This document shows positions 1 to 7,447 of a stretch of 20,147 nt of DNA, piece by piece. The first letter of the stretch is position 1, and each line of letters starts with the position of its first letter. Location: assembly GCA_021777685.1 (NCBI GenBank), contig JAJYDH010000046.1, positions 1 to 20,147 of the forward strand, in the 5' to 3' direction. This DNA comes from Planctomycetota bacterium (GTDB taxonomy: Bacteria > Planctomycetota > Planctomycetia > Isosphaerales > Isosphaeraceae). The notes beneath the pieces are model-generated. The model saw nothing but the letters and a program-made list of their open reading frames with translations. It ran no database searches and was not told the DNA's origin. A program made the translations under genes and the position numbers.

Positions 1-1401
1 CCAGAAGGCGGAGAAGTTGCCGGCCACCAGCCCGCTGAGGACGTTCAGCGACGCCCCGCCCTCCTTGCTCGCCGTCACGACCTCGCGGACGTGTCGCGAG
101 GTCGTCGAGGTGAAGACCTTCGTCACCTCGGGGATGATCGCGCCGGCCAGGGTGCCGAAGGTGATGATCGAGGCGAGCTTCCACCAGAGCTGACCGTCAC
201 CCGACACGCTGGGGATCAGCAGGACGCTGGCCAGGAACGTCCCCACGATCGAGATCGCGCTGGTGATCCAGACGAGCCGGGTCAGGGGCTCCTCGTAGTT
301 GAACGACTCGCCGGCCCCGTACCGCTTCCGGGAGATCGACTCGTTCACCAGGTAGGCGACGCCGCTCGCCAGGACCATCAGGATTCGCATGGCGAAGATC
401 CAGACGAGCAACTGCGACTGCACGGTCGGCTCGGCGACGGCGAGCATGATGAAGGTGATCAGGGCGACGCCGGTGACGCCGTAGGTCTCGAAGCCGTCGG
501 CGGTCGGGCCGATCGAGTCGCCCGCGTTGTCCCCCGTGCAGTCGGCGATGACGCCGGGGTTCCGGGCGTCGTCCTCCTTGACCTTGAAGACGATCTTCAT
601 CAGGTCGGCGCCGATGTCGGCGATCTTGGTGAAGATCCCGCCGGCCACCCGGAGCGCCGCCGCCCCCAGCGACTCGCCGATCGCGAAGCCGATGAAGCAC
701 GGCCCGGCCAGGGTCCGGGGGATGAACAGGAGAATGCAGAGCATGATCAGCAGCTCGACGCTGATCAGGACCATCCCGATCGACATCCCCGCCTTGAGCG
801 GGATCGAGTAGCAGGGATACTGCCAGCCCCGGAGCGAGGCCATGCTCGTCCGGCTGTTGGCGAACGTGTTGATCCGGATGCCGAACCAGGCGACCGAATA
901 GCTCCCGGCGATCCCGACCAGGCTGAACAGGAGGATGACGCCGACCCTCGCCCATCGAGAAAGCTCCGGGGTCGCGACGTTCTCGGCCGCCCCCTCGGGG
1001 CCTCCACCGGCGTCGAAGAGGCCGAAATAGGCGACCATCACCGCCGCGATGAACAGCCAGAGCAGGAGGATGAACCGGCCCTGGTTGAACAGGTACGTCT
1101 TGCAGGTCGCGTAGATCAGCTCCGAGACCTCGAGCATCGAGCGGTGCACGGGCAGGTTCTTGAGCTGGCGGTAGAAGACCAGCCCGAAGATCAGGCCCGC
1201 CGCGCAGATGGCCAGCCCGACCATCAGCAGAGACGACCCGTCGATCGACCCGCCGAGGAACCGCGTGCGGGACAGGTCGGGCAGGACGAGGTCGGCCTCG
1301 CCGGCCGCCCTGGCCCCCGCCGGGAAGATCGTCGAAGTGGAGGCCGCCGCCACGGCCGCGAGTATCGACAGGGGCCGTCGCCCCGAGATCGTGATGGACA
1401 T
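1..1401 (-). CDS. hppA: Membrane-integral (ion-pumping) inorganic pyrophosphatase, 3' part beyond window
   Basis: Hydrolyses pyrophosphate and couples this to H+ or Na+ transport across a membrane. The minus-strand frame gives 467 codons and is cut by the window edge, so the C-terminal third is missing. ATG at 1401 follows GGAAAGGA about 10 bases upstream. Residues 1-35 look like a signal peptide or N-terminal extension. Several hydrophobic helices follow. The catalytic loop lies at about residues 252-300: GGIFTKIADIGADLM, then EDDARNPG, then DCTGDNAGDS and TADGFETYGV. Classical enzymes have DVGADLVGKVE, DDPRNPA and DNVGDNVGD at these places. The variants seen here match, from memory, the divergent mPPase clade known from Chlorobium and relatives, reported as Na+-regulated H+ pumps. 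The K+-dependence position lies in the missing part, so cation type cannot be read. The catalytic loop sits about 60 residues later than in typical enzymes because of the N-terminal extension. Divergent from the S55 gene. Family call very secure; ion specificity inferred. Confidence 0.95.
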   Translation of the reverse strand, partial: MSITISGRRPLSILAAVAAASTSTIFPAGARAAGEADLVLPDLSRTRFLGGSIDGSSLLMVGLAICAAGLIFGLVFYRQLKNLPVHRSMLEVSELIYATCKTYLFNQGRFILLLWLFIAAVMVAYFGLFDAGGGPEGAAENVATPELSRWARVGVILLFSLVGIAGSYSVAWFGIRINTFANSRTSMASLRGWQYPCYSIPLKAGMSIGMVLISVELLIMLCILLFIPRTLAGPCFIGFAIGESLGAAALRVAGGIFTKIADIGADLMKIVFKVKEDDARNPGVIADCTGDNAGDSIGPTADGFETYGVTGVALITFIMLAVAEPTVQSQLLVWIFAMRILMVLASGVAYLVNESISRKRYGAGESFNYEEPLTRLVWITSAISIVGTFLASVLLIPSVSGDGQLWWKLASIITFGTLAGAIIPEVTKVFTSTTSRHVREVVTASKEGGASLNVLSGLVAGNFSAFW

Positions 1402-1609
1402 CGAGTTGAGATCCTTTCCGACGGCCTCCGACCTGTCCGGTCGGGAGGCACGAGATAAGCCGCGAGATCCGTTCTTTCGCGAATTCCCGGGGCCTGGCGC
1501 GTCGCCCCGGATTCTCCGGCCGAGATGATCGAGGACTTGACTTTTCCATCGAAAGAGGCCCGCCCGGATCGTCGGCCCTTCGGCCCGAAACGCCAGACCT
1601 CATATAGCC

Positions 1610-1639
1610 GTGATAAGTCACCAAAGGTCGTCCCGTCAA
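1610..1639 (-). promoter_or_regulatory. Candidate sigma70-type promoter for hppA
   Basis: On the minus strand TTGACG (1639-1634) is followed after 18 bases by TATCAC (1615-1610), a 4/6 match to the -10 consensus. It sits in the AT-richer patch and would give a leader of about 200 bases before the hppA ATG. Pattern match only; planctomycete promoters are poorly conserved. Confidence 0.3.
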
Positions 1640-1738
1640 CCCACGCCTACCGCGTTCGTTGCCCCGGGTGGACACACCATTTTCGAACGGGTCGGCCGCG
1701 ATATTAGAGACCCGAATGGTCGAGCCGTGAAGTATTGG

Positions 1739-1767
1739 TTGACACCATGTTAAGGGCATTGTAGGGT
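1739..1767 (+). promoter_or_regulatory. Candidate sigma70-type promoter for S55/propeller operon
   Basis: A perfect TTGACA (1739-1744) is followed after 17 bases by TAGGGT (1762-1767), which keeps the conserved first two bases and last T of a -10 box. It would leave about 200 bases of leader before the ATG at 1976. Pattern match only. Confidence 0.35.
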
Positions 1768-1975
1768 TGAAGTAGACAGAATGTTCCGGGAGGAACCAGG
1801 CTCGCGGGGCGACCCGCCCATGCGGGCATGCCCAAGGACGGCCCAAGGGTCCGCCGCATCGCCCTGCCCCGGCGACCGATCGTCGGCTCCGCGACTCCCA
1901 CCCTCGTCCGACCGGCCCATTTCTGGACCATCGATCCGACCCGAGCTTCACGCACTCTCCGGGGAGGTCTTCTCG

Positions 1976-3874
1976 ATGAATCGCGCCTCGATGTCGCGGC
2001 CCAAGGCCGGTTTGCGCCGGATCGCCTCGGCGATGACCTGGATGGCCGTCCTGGCCTCGGCCGCCCTCGGCGGCGAGCCCGACCCGAAGACCTACTGGGA
2101 CGTGGACGAGATCCGCCCCGGGATGAAGGGGAAGGGCCAGACCGTGATGGTCGGCACCCGGCTGGAAGAGTTCGGCGCCGAGGTCCTGGGCGTGATGAAG
2201 GGGGTCAGCCCCGGCCGGGACATGGTGCTCTGCCGGCTCGACGGGTGCAACCTGGAGCACGCCGGGATCATCCAGGGGATGAGCGGCAGCCCGATCACCA
2301 TCGACGGGAAATTGCTGGGCGCCGTGGCCTACGCCTGGGAGTTCGCCAAGGACCCCATCGCCGGGGTCACGCCGTTCCAGCAGATGGTCCAGTACGTCCG
2401 GTCGAACGACCGGCGGATCGCCGCCGAGGCCGAGATCCGGCCGGGCCCCGCGAGGGCCGCCGGCCTTGATAAGCTCTGGCGGCTCGACGACCCCGAGGCG
2501 CCCGGGCTGGCGCTGACCGGCCCGATGACCGTCTCCGGGGGAGGGCTGGCCGGGATGCGGCCGATCGCCACGCCGCTGTCGGCCTCCGGGTTCTCGCCGA
2601 GGGCGTTGTCCCTGCTCGGCGACCGCCTCCAGCCGATCGGCCTGGCGCCGATGGCCGGCGGCAAGGCCCAGGACAGGGTGGTCGAGGACGAGGGGGACCG
2701 CCCGCTCGTGCCCGGCTCGCCGCTCAGCATCGGCATGGTGACGGGCGACTTCGACCTCTCCGGGATCGGCACCGTCACCCACGTCGAGGGGGACCGCGTC
2801 TACGGCTTCGGCCACCCGATGTTCAGCCTGGGCGCCTGCCAGTTCCCGATGATGACCGGCTACATCCACACGGTCTATCCCCGGGCCAGCGTCAGCATGA
2901 AGATGGGCTCGCCGTTGAAGGTCGTCGGCGTGCTCGACACCGACGTCAGCACCGGGATCGCCGGCCGGATCGGGCCGAAGCCCGACATGATCCCGCTCTC
3001 GGTGAAGGTCAAGACCGGGAATTACGCCGAGACCCGGACCTTCAAGGTCCAGATCGTCCGCGAGCCCAACCTCCTGCCGACCCTGGTCATGGCCGTCCTG
3101 ACCAGCGCGGTCGACACCGAGGGGAACCTGCCCGACGAGCTGACCGCCCGGATCAAGGCCACGATCCAGCTCAAGGGGCACGACCCGATCATCCTGGAGG
3201 ACGTCCTGAGCGGGCCGCGCTACTCGGGCGCGTCGGGCCCCTCGGCGATGTTCGGCCCGGTGGCGGCGATCGTGAACATGCTGGTCCGGAACTCGATGGC
3301 GCCGATCCGGATCGAGTCGATCGACTGCTCGGTCGACATCGCCGCCGGCCGGTCGGCGGCGGTCGTGGACTCGGTCCGGCTCGCCTCCGACCGCGTCGAG
3401 CCCGGCCAGACGCTCAAGGCGTTCGTCACGCTCAAGCCGTACAAAGGGGACCGTCGGACGGTCGAGATCGACCTCCCCTTGCCCGCCGACTTCCCCGAAG
3501 GGGCACATGAGGCGTCCGTCTGCGACATCACCGCCAGCCTCCGCCGACGGTTCCGCAACGAGCCGCAGTTGCTGGAGATCCGCGACGTCGAGGGGGTCCT
3601 CCGGGCGGTCCGGACCCAGATCGACCTGAGCCGGACGACGCTCTCGCTCCACGTCGCCACGCCCGACCGAGGGGTGGCCGTGGAGGGCCAGGCGCTCCCC
3701 AACCTGCCCGGGAGCGCCCGGGCCGTCTTCGCCACCGGCCGACAGACGGCCGAGCCGTCCGTCCGCGCCGACCTGATCGGGTCGGTCGACACCCCCTGGG
3801 TCGTCGAGGGCTCGCAGACGATCAAGTTCACCGTGGCCAGGGACACCGGGCTTTCGCTGGCCAGCCCCAACTGA
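1976..3874 (+). CDS. Exported SpoIVB-type peptidase S55 domain protein
   Basis: A 632-residue protein. The ATG at 1976 is chosen over the longer in-frame extension from 1781 because GGGGAGG (1961-1967) lies 8 bases ahead and a signal peptide begins directly after it (Arg-rich start, then MTWMAVLASAALGG). The mature part opens with WDVDEIRPGMKGKGQTV. The nucleophile motif QGMSGSPI puts the likely catalytic Ser at 103. A second conserved block, GTVTHVEGDRVYGFGHPMF (His280), follows about 175 residues later. In Bacillus SpoIVB the His block precedes the Ser block; the Ser-then-His order seen here is, as I recall, normal for the large S55-like family of Acidobacteria, deltaproteobacteria and Planctomycetes. 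The C-terminal half (about 450-632) is beta-rich with no motif I recognise. The next gene starts 51 bases later on the same strand, so the two are probably co-transcribed. Substrate unknown; peptidase activity is inferred from family. No spore context is present. Confidence 0.9.
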   Translation: MNRASMSRPKAGLRRIASAMTWMAVLASAALGGEPDPKTYWDVDEIRPGMKGKGQTVMVGTRLEEFGAEVLGVMKGVSPGRDMVLCRLDGCNLEHAGIIQGMSGSPITIDGKLLGAVAYAWEFAKDPIAGVTPFQQMVQYVRSNDRRIAAEAEIRPGPARAAGLDKLWRLDDPEAPGLALTGPMTVSGGGLAGMRPIATPLSASGFSPRALSLLGDRLQPIGLAPMAGGKAQDRVVEDEGDRPLVPGSPLSIGMVTGDFDLSGIGTVTHVEGDRVYGFGHPMFSLGACQFPMMTGYIHTVYPRASVSMKMGSPLKVVGVLDTDVSTGIAGRIGPKPDMIPLSVKVKTGNYAETRTFKVQIVREPNLLPTLVMAVLTSAVDTEGNLPDELTARIKATIQLKGHDPIILEDVLSGPRYSGASGPSAMFGPVAAIVNMLVRNSMAPIRIESIDCSVDIAAGRSAAVVDSVRLASDRVEPGQTLKAFVTLKPYKGDRRTVEIDLPLPADFPEGAHEASVCDITASLRRRFRNEPQLLEIRDVEGVLRAVRTQIDLSRTTLSLHVATPDRGVAVEGQALPNLPGSARAVFATGRQTAEPSVRADLIGSVDTPWVVEGSQTIKFTVARDTGLSLASPN

Positions 3875-3925
3875 TAGGAATGGGACGGGGAATCGACCCG
3901 CCAGCACGCCGAGGACGCCAGGGAA

Positions 3926-6061
3926 ATGAATTTCAGGATCTCTCCGCTCCCTCGGCGTCTCGGCGGTTCGACCGCCTTCTTCCTGGCCTTCGCCGCGGTG
4001 GTCGCCGCCAAGGTCGAGACCTGGCGGACCGAAGGCTCGTCGGCGTTCGGCAAGGGGCACCGTGAGGGGGTCGTGATCTCGGACGGCGGGCGGGTCCGGC
4101 TGGCCCAGGCGATCCGGCCGACGGCCAGGCTCGACGCCTCGCGGGTCTGGGACCTGGCGCGAGGGCCTGACGGGGCGGTCTACGCCGCCACGGGCAACGA
4201 CGGCAAGGTCTTCAGGCGCGAAGAGAACGGCGAGTGGGCCGTCGCCCTCGACTCGGCCGACTCGCAGGCCCTCTCGCTGGCCGTCAGGCCCGACGGCAAA
4301 GTGTTCGCCGGGACCGGGCCGGGCGGGACGGTCGTCGAGGTCGGCGACCCGAAGCATCCGGCCTCGCGGCCCGACCCCAAGGTCCAGTACGTCTGGGACC
4401 TGGCGACCGACCCCCGGGGCAACCTCTACGCCGCCACCGGGCCGACCGGCCAGCTTTGGAAGCGGTCGGTCGATGGAGCCTGGTCGCTCCTGCTGGACAG
4501 CAAGCATGCCCACCTGCTCTGCGTCGCGGTCGGCCTCGACGGGTCGGTCTACGCCGGCTCGGATGGCGATGGCCTGATCTATCGGGTCGGGCCCGACGGC
4601 AAGGCTTCGGTCGTCTACGACGCCCCCCAGAACGAGGTCCACGCCCTGCTGGTCGGCCCCGACGGGGCGATCTACGCCGGGACGGCCGCCGAGTCGGGCG
4701 GCTCGGGCGGCTCGGGCCGGACGTCCGGGCTGTTCTCGGGCGGGAGTGGTTTCAGCCGTCCCGCCGGCCCGGAGCCGGTCGACGCCGTGGCCGTCCAGAA
4801 GGGGGAGTCGCCCGCCCGCCGCGAGTTCCCCGACAGCCCCTCCACGCCGGGGGGCACCGCCTCGCCCCGGCCCGCCTCGCCGGGCGAGAACGCGGTCTAC
4901 CGGATCGGCCCCGACGGCGTCCCCCGCGAGGTCTTCCGCCACAAGGCCCTGGTCTACGCCCTGGCCTGGTCGGACGGCCGGCTCCACGTCGGGACCGGCC
5001 CCGACGGGCAGCTCTTCGAGGTCCGCGACCTCGGCCGGGAGTCGGCGCCAACGGCCAGGATCGACCACGGCCAGGTCCTTTCCCTGCTGGCCGATCCCAA
5101 GGAGGGCCTCTTGATCGGAGCGGGCGACCCGGGCGCGGTCCTTCGGCTGGAGCCGGGGCACGTCGCCTCGGGCTCGCTGACCTCCGACGTCCTCGACGCG
5201 AAGCTCATCAGCCGGTTCGGGGCCGTGAACTGGAAGGCCAACGCGCCGGCCGGCACCTCGGTCTCGGTCCAGCTCAGGACCGGCAACGTCGGCGAGCCCG
5301 ACGACACCTGGTCGGACTGGTCGCCCGAACGCTCCGACCCGGCGGGATCGCCGGCCAACGTCCCGCCCGGCCGGTTCGCCCAGTACCGGGTGAAGCTCTC
5401 GACGACCGAAACCGGATCGACGCCGGAACTTCGGTCTCTGGCGATCCGCTATCAGACCGCCAACCTCCCGCCCGAGATCGCACGGGTCGACGTGCCGGAC
5501 GTCGCGGCAGCCGACGGCGCGACCCGGCAGGCCAAGCTGACCCTCCGCTGGGAGGCGTCCGACCCCAACGGCGACGAGCTGGCCTACACCCTGGCCATCC
5601 GCAAGGACGGCTGGCCCGATTGGGTCAAGCTCGGCGGCGACCCCCTGACCGAGACGAATTACGCCTGGGACATCTCGACCGTCCCCGACGGGTCCTACCG
5701 GGTCCGAGTGACCGCCTCCGACCGCCCGTCCAACGGCCCGTCCGACGCCCTGGCCCGCGACCGGACGAGCGACCCATTTCTGGTCGACCACCAGCCGCCG
5801 ACCGTCTCCCTGGAGGCGAAACCGGGCGGGGTGTCGGTCGCGATCCGGGACGACCTGACCCGGATCGTCAAGGCGGCCTACGCCCTCGACGGCGGCGACT
5901 GGGTGCCGGTCTTCCCCGACGACGGCCTCTTCGACACCCCGGCCGAGTCGATCACCATCCCCCTGCCCGACCTCAAGCCCGGCACCCACGTCCTCATGAT
6001 CCGGGCCACCGACGCCGCCGGCAACCTCGGGACGGGCGACCTGGTCATCACCGGTCGTTGA
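3926..6061 (+). CDS. Exported beta-propeller protein with C-terminal Ig/fibronectin-like domains
   Basis: A 711-residue protein with a signal peptide (MNFRISPLPRR, then a hydrophobic stretch ending AAVVAA). The ATG at 3926 has GAGGA 10 bases upstream. Residues about 70-250 and 322-410 hold propeller-blade repeats of the type 'VWDLA..PDGAVYAATG..GKVFR', seen as LARGPDGAVYAATGNDGKVF, LATDPRGNLYAATGPTGQLW, VGLDGSVYAGSDGDGLIYRV, VGPDGAIYAGT and WSDGRLHVGTGPDGQLFEV. Two blades are separated by a Gly/Ser/Pro-rich low-complexity insert at about residues 252-321. Residues 415-510 look like a jelly-roll or discoidin-like sandwich. Residues 530-711 contain two Ig/Fn3-like segments (WEASDPNGDELAYTLAI and a final ATDAAGNLGTGDLVI). 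No catalytic residues are evident; NHL/SMP-30-type propellers usually bind ligands or scaffold complexes. It follows the S55 gene by 51 bases, so it may be a partner or substrate of that protein (inference). Exact family not known to me. Confidence 0.85.
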   Translation: MNFRISPLPRRLGGSTAFFLAFAAVVAAKVETWRTEGSSAFGKGHREGVVISDGGRVRLAQAIRPTARLDASRVWDLARGPDGAVYAATGNDGKVFRREENGEWAVALDSADSQALSLAVRPDGKVFAGTGPGGTVVEVGDPKHPASRPDPKVQYVWDLATDPRGNLYAATGPTGQLWKRSVDGAWSLLLDSKHAHLLCVAVGLDGSVYAGSDGDGLIYRVGPDGKASVVYDAPQNEVHALLVGPDGAIYAGTAAESGGSGGSGRTSGLFSGGSGFSRPAGPEPVDAVAVQKGESPARREFPDSPSTPGGTASPRPASPGENAVYRIGPDGVPREVFRHKALVYALAWSDGRLHVGTGPDGQLFEVRDLGRESAPTARIDHGQVLSLLADPKEGLLIGAGDPGAVLRLEPGHVASGSLTSDVLDAKLISRFGAVNWKANAPAGTSVSVQLRTGNVGEPDDTWSDWSPERSDPAGSPANVPPGRFAQYRVKLSTTETGSTPELRSLAIRYQTANLPPEIARVDVPDVAAADGATRQAKLTLRWEASDPNGDELAYTLAIRKDGWPDWVKLGGDPLTETNYAWDISTVPDGSYRVRVTASDRPSNGPSDALARDRTSDPFLVDHQPPTVSLEAKPGGVSVAIRDDLTRIVKAAYALDGGDWVPVFPDDGLFDTPAESITIPLPDLKPGTHVLMIRATDAAGNLGTGDLVITGR

Positions 6062-6449
6062 CGCCGTTCGGGTCAGGAAACCCGGGACCGGGGTCGAAAA
6101 ATCGAACCCAACTCGGGCCGTGGGTTGCCTTCGAACCGTCGGCCAGGGCGACCCGAAAACTCGAACCCATTCCCGCCGCAATGGGAACCTGGCATGATGG
6201 TTCCGTCGAACGCACTCGGCCGGCATGCGTCCGTGAAACTCGAACCCAACGGTCCCGGACCGATCGCCAAGGCTCGCACAACCGACGGGACAACCGCGAT
6301 TTCTCACACGAAGCCAATTTCAAACGCTCTGCCCTCCAACTCGAAGCCATTCGACCCTTCCTTCCTGCTTCGGCCCGAGAGCGGGGCTCGATCGGTCCGC
6401 ATGCCGTCGTCATCACTCAGCCTCGATTTCCGACTCGAACCCAATTCGG
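6062..6449 (+). repeat. Spaced short direct repeats, core CGAA[C/G]CCA
   Basis: Six copies of an 8-base core occur at 6103, 6162, 6241, 6309, 6342 and 6436, spaced 33 to 94 bases apart. Four are CGAACCCA and two are CGAAGCCA. Most sit in a longer ACTCGAACCCAAT(TC)-like context (6160-6171, 6238-6250, 6433-6447). The segment is less GC-rich than the genes around it. Open frames cross it in several directions, but their composition (recurring RTQ, EPI, ERTR words) simply reflects the repeat. I recall similar 'ERTQ/NEPN' words in many small hypothetical planctomycete proteins, which suggests a dispersed intergenic element. No stem-loop unit, no tRNA and no protein-coding signal was found. The last copy overlaps the possible 5' end of the DUF1559 gene. 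Confidence 0.6.
6069..6084 (+). terminator. Possible weak hairpin after the propeller gene
   Basis: CGGGT (6069-6073), loop CAGGAA, ACCCG (6080-6084), beginning 8 bases after the stop codon. The stem has only five pairs and there is no T-tract, so a terminator role is speculative. Confidence 0.2.
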
Positions 6450-7420
6450 ACGAGTTCGCCCGACCCTCACGGTCGATCCGCGAACGAGTCCCATTAAATT
6501 TCCGAATTTCGACCCGCGACTATTCGGGTTTCCCGAAATTTTCGGGGCCGACCCGGCGACATGGTCGAGGCGCGGTCGAGGTCATCGTGGTGACGGCGAT
6601 CCTCGGGTTCGCGATCCTTTGCGTCATGATGGCGCTGCCTCGGGGGCGCGAGACGTCGCGGATGGCCCGGTGCCAGGACAATCTGAGGGTCATCGGCGTC
6701 GGCCTGTCGATGTACCATCAATCGCGGGGGCACTATCCGCACGTGACGCTACCGGGCGGCGATGGCCCGCTCAAGACGATGCTCGACGCGTTCGTCATCC
6801 CCGACTTCCTCGACCTCCGCGACCCGACCAAACCGCCCAGGCCGACCCAGGCCGCGCCCAGGGGGACGCGGGTGCCGGGGCTGGCCTGTCCCAGCGACCT
6901 GAACGCGACAGCAACTCCAGCCACGCCGACCGTCAGCTACCGGGCCTGCACCGGCGACGACCCGGGCGGTCATGGAGGCGCATTCGAACCGGGACGACTC
7001 ATGACGAGTGCCGAGATCGAGGCGGCCGATGGGCTTGGCTTCACGGCCGCGTTCGCGGAACGCCTGGTCGGCGACGGCCGCGATGGTCGGGGGAAATCCG
7101 CCAATTACGTCAACTGTCCCGGCCCGGTCGACTCGGCCGGTTGTCCCTCGCTCTCCCCCGACCGCTGGAGGGGCGACTCGGGCGCCGACTGGGCCGAGTC
7201 CTCCTGGCGATCGACCCTCTACAGCCACATTCTCACGCCGAATGCCGGCCCCTCCTGCATCGCCGAAGACCGCCGGACCGCGCTGATGGGGGCATCGAGC
7301 GCTCACCCCGGCCGGATCAACGTCCTGCTCATGGATGGCTCGCTCCGGGGGGTCTCGCCCACGATCGCTCCCCAGGTCTGGTGGGCGCTCGGGACGGTCG
7401 GAGACGCATCGAAGCGATGA
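6401..7420 (+). CDS. DUF1559 / type IV-pilin-like protein, start uncertain
   Basis: About 339 residues from ATG 6401. DUF1559 proteins are a very large planctomycete family with a pilin-like N-terminal helix and a secreted C-terminal domain. Evidence: a hydrophobic helix GAVEVIVVTAILGFAILCVM (about 57-77), then RGRETSRMARCQDNLRVIG and MYHQSRGHYP, which match the family's usual 'REAARRxQCxNNLKQIGLALHNYHDxxGxFP'. The C-terminus HPGRINVLLMDGSLRGVSP (D312-G313) with WWALGT is the standard DUF1559 tail. The prepilin cleavage motif is degenerate: with Glu as +5, HG|RGAVE has Gly at -1 but Arg at +1 instead of Phe/Met. No ATG/GTG lies directly before the helix. The candidate starts are ATG 6401, ATG 6194/6197 and TTG 6125, all within or just after the short-repeat region and none with a good ribosome site. 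An ATG at 6561 lies one base out of frame. The 5' end may therefore be altered or mis-framed. Convergent with the next gene, 27 bases apart. Confidence 0.8.
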   Translation: MPSSSLSLDFRLEPNSDEFARPSRSIRERVPLNFRISTRDYSGFPKFSGPTRRHGRGAVEVIVVTAILGFAILCVMMALPRGRETSRMARCQDNLRVIGVGLSMYHQSRGHYPHVTLPGGDGPLKTMLDAFVIPDFLDLRDPTKPPRPTQAAPRGTRVPGLACPSDLNATATPATPTVSYRACTGDDPGGHGGAFEPGRLMTSAEIEAADGLGFTAAFAERLVGDGRDGRGKSANYVNCPGPVDSAGCPSLSPDRWRGDSGADWAESSWRSTLYSHILTPNAGPSCIAEDRRTALMGASSAHPGRINVLLMDGSLRGVSPTIAPQVWWALGTVGDASKR

Positions 7421-7425
7421 ATTCG

Positions 7426-7446
7426 GCGATCGGGATTCGCCCGCGC
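7426..7446. terminator. Hairpin between convergent genes, possible bidirectional terminator
   Basis: GCG-AT-CGGG, loop ATTCG, CCCG-CGC: seven pairs with a two-base bulge, filling the 27-base gap between the stop codons at 7420 and 7448. The position is right for a shared terminator, but no T-tract follows on either strand. Confidence 0.3.
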
Positions 7447-7447
7447 T

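Larger units (their letters stand above)
1402..1975. other. Divergent intergenic region between hppA and S55 gene
   Basis: 574 bases separate the two divergent starts. The open frames that cross it (for example 1525-1707 plus and 1704-1955 minus) show Arg/Pro-rich shadow composition and have no ribosome site, so I do not call genes. The middle, about 1590-1790, is noticeably AT-richer than its flanks and holds the two promoter candidates listed separately. A small hairpin (CCCGC 1813-1817, loop CCAT, GCGGG 1822-1826) lies in the presumed leader of the plus-strand gene. I see no tRNA, riboswitch or repeat here. Confidence 0.6.

Noticed and set aside
197..6307. Minus-strand open frame of 2,036 codons across several plus-strand genes
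   Set aside because: It runs opposite the S55 and propeller genes and in a different frame from the pyrophosphatase on the same strand. The product is low-complexity R/G/D/P-rich, a codon-bias artefact.
6101..6450. tRNA remnants, because CGAACCC resembles the reverse of a T-loop (GGGTTCGA)
   Set aside because: The flanks do not form the five-pair T stem, and no acceptor or anticodon arm is found on either strand at any copy.
6101..6450. CRISPR array
   Set aside because: Repeats are only 8-13 bases and degenerate, spacers vary from 33 to 94 bases, and no cas gene is nearby.
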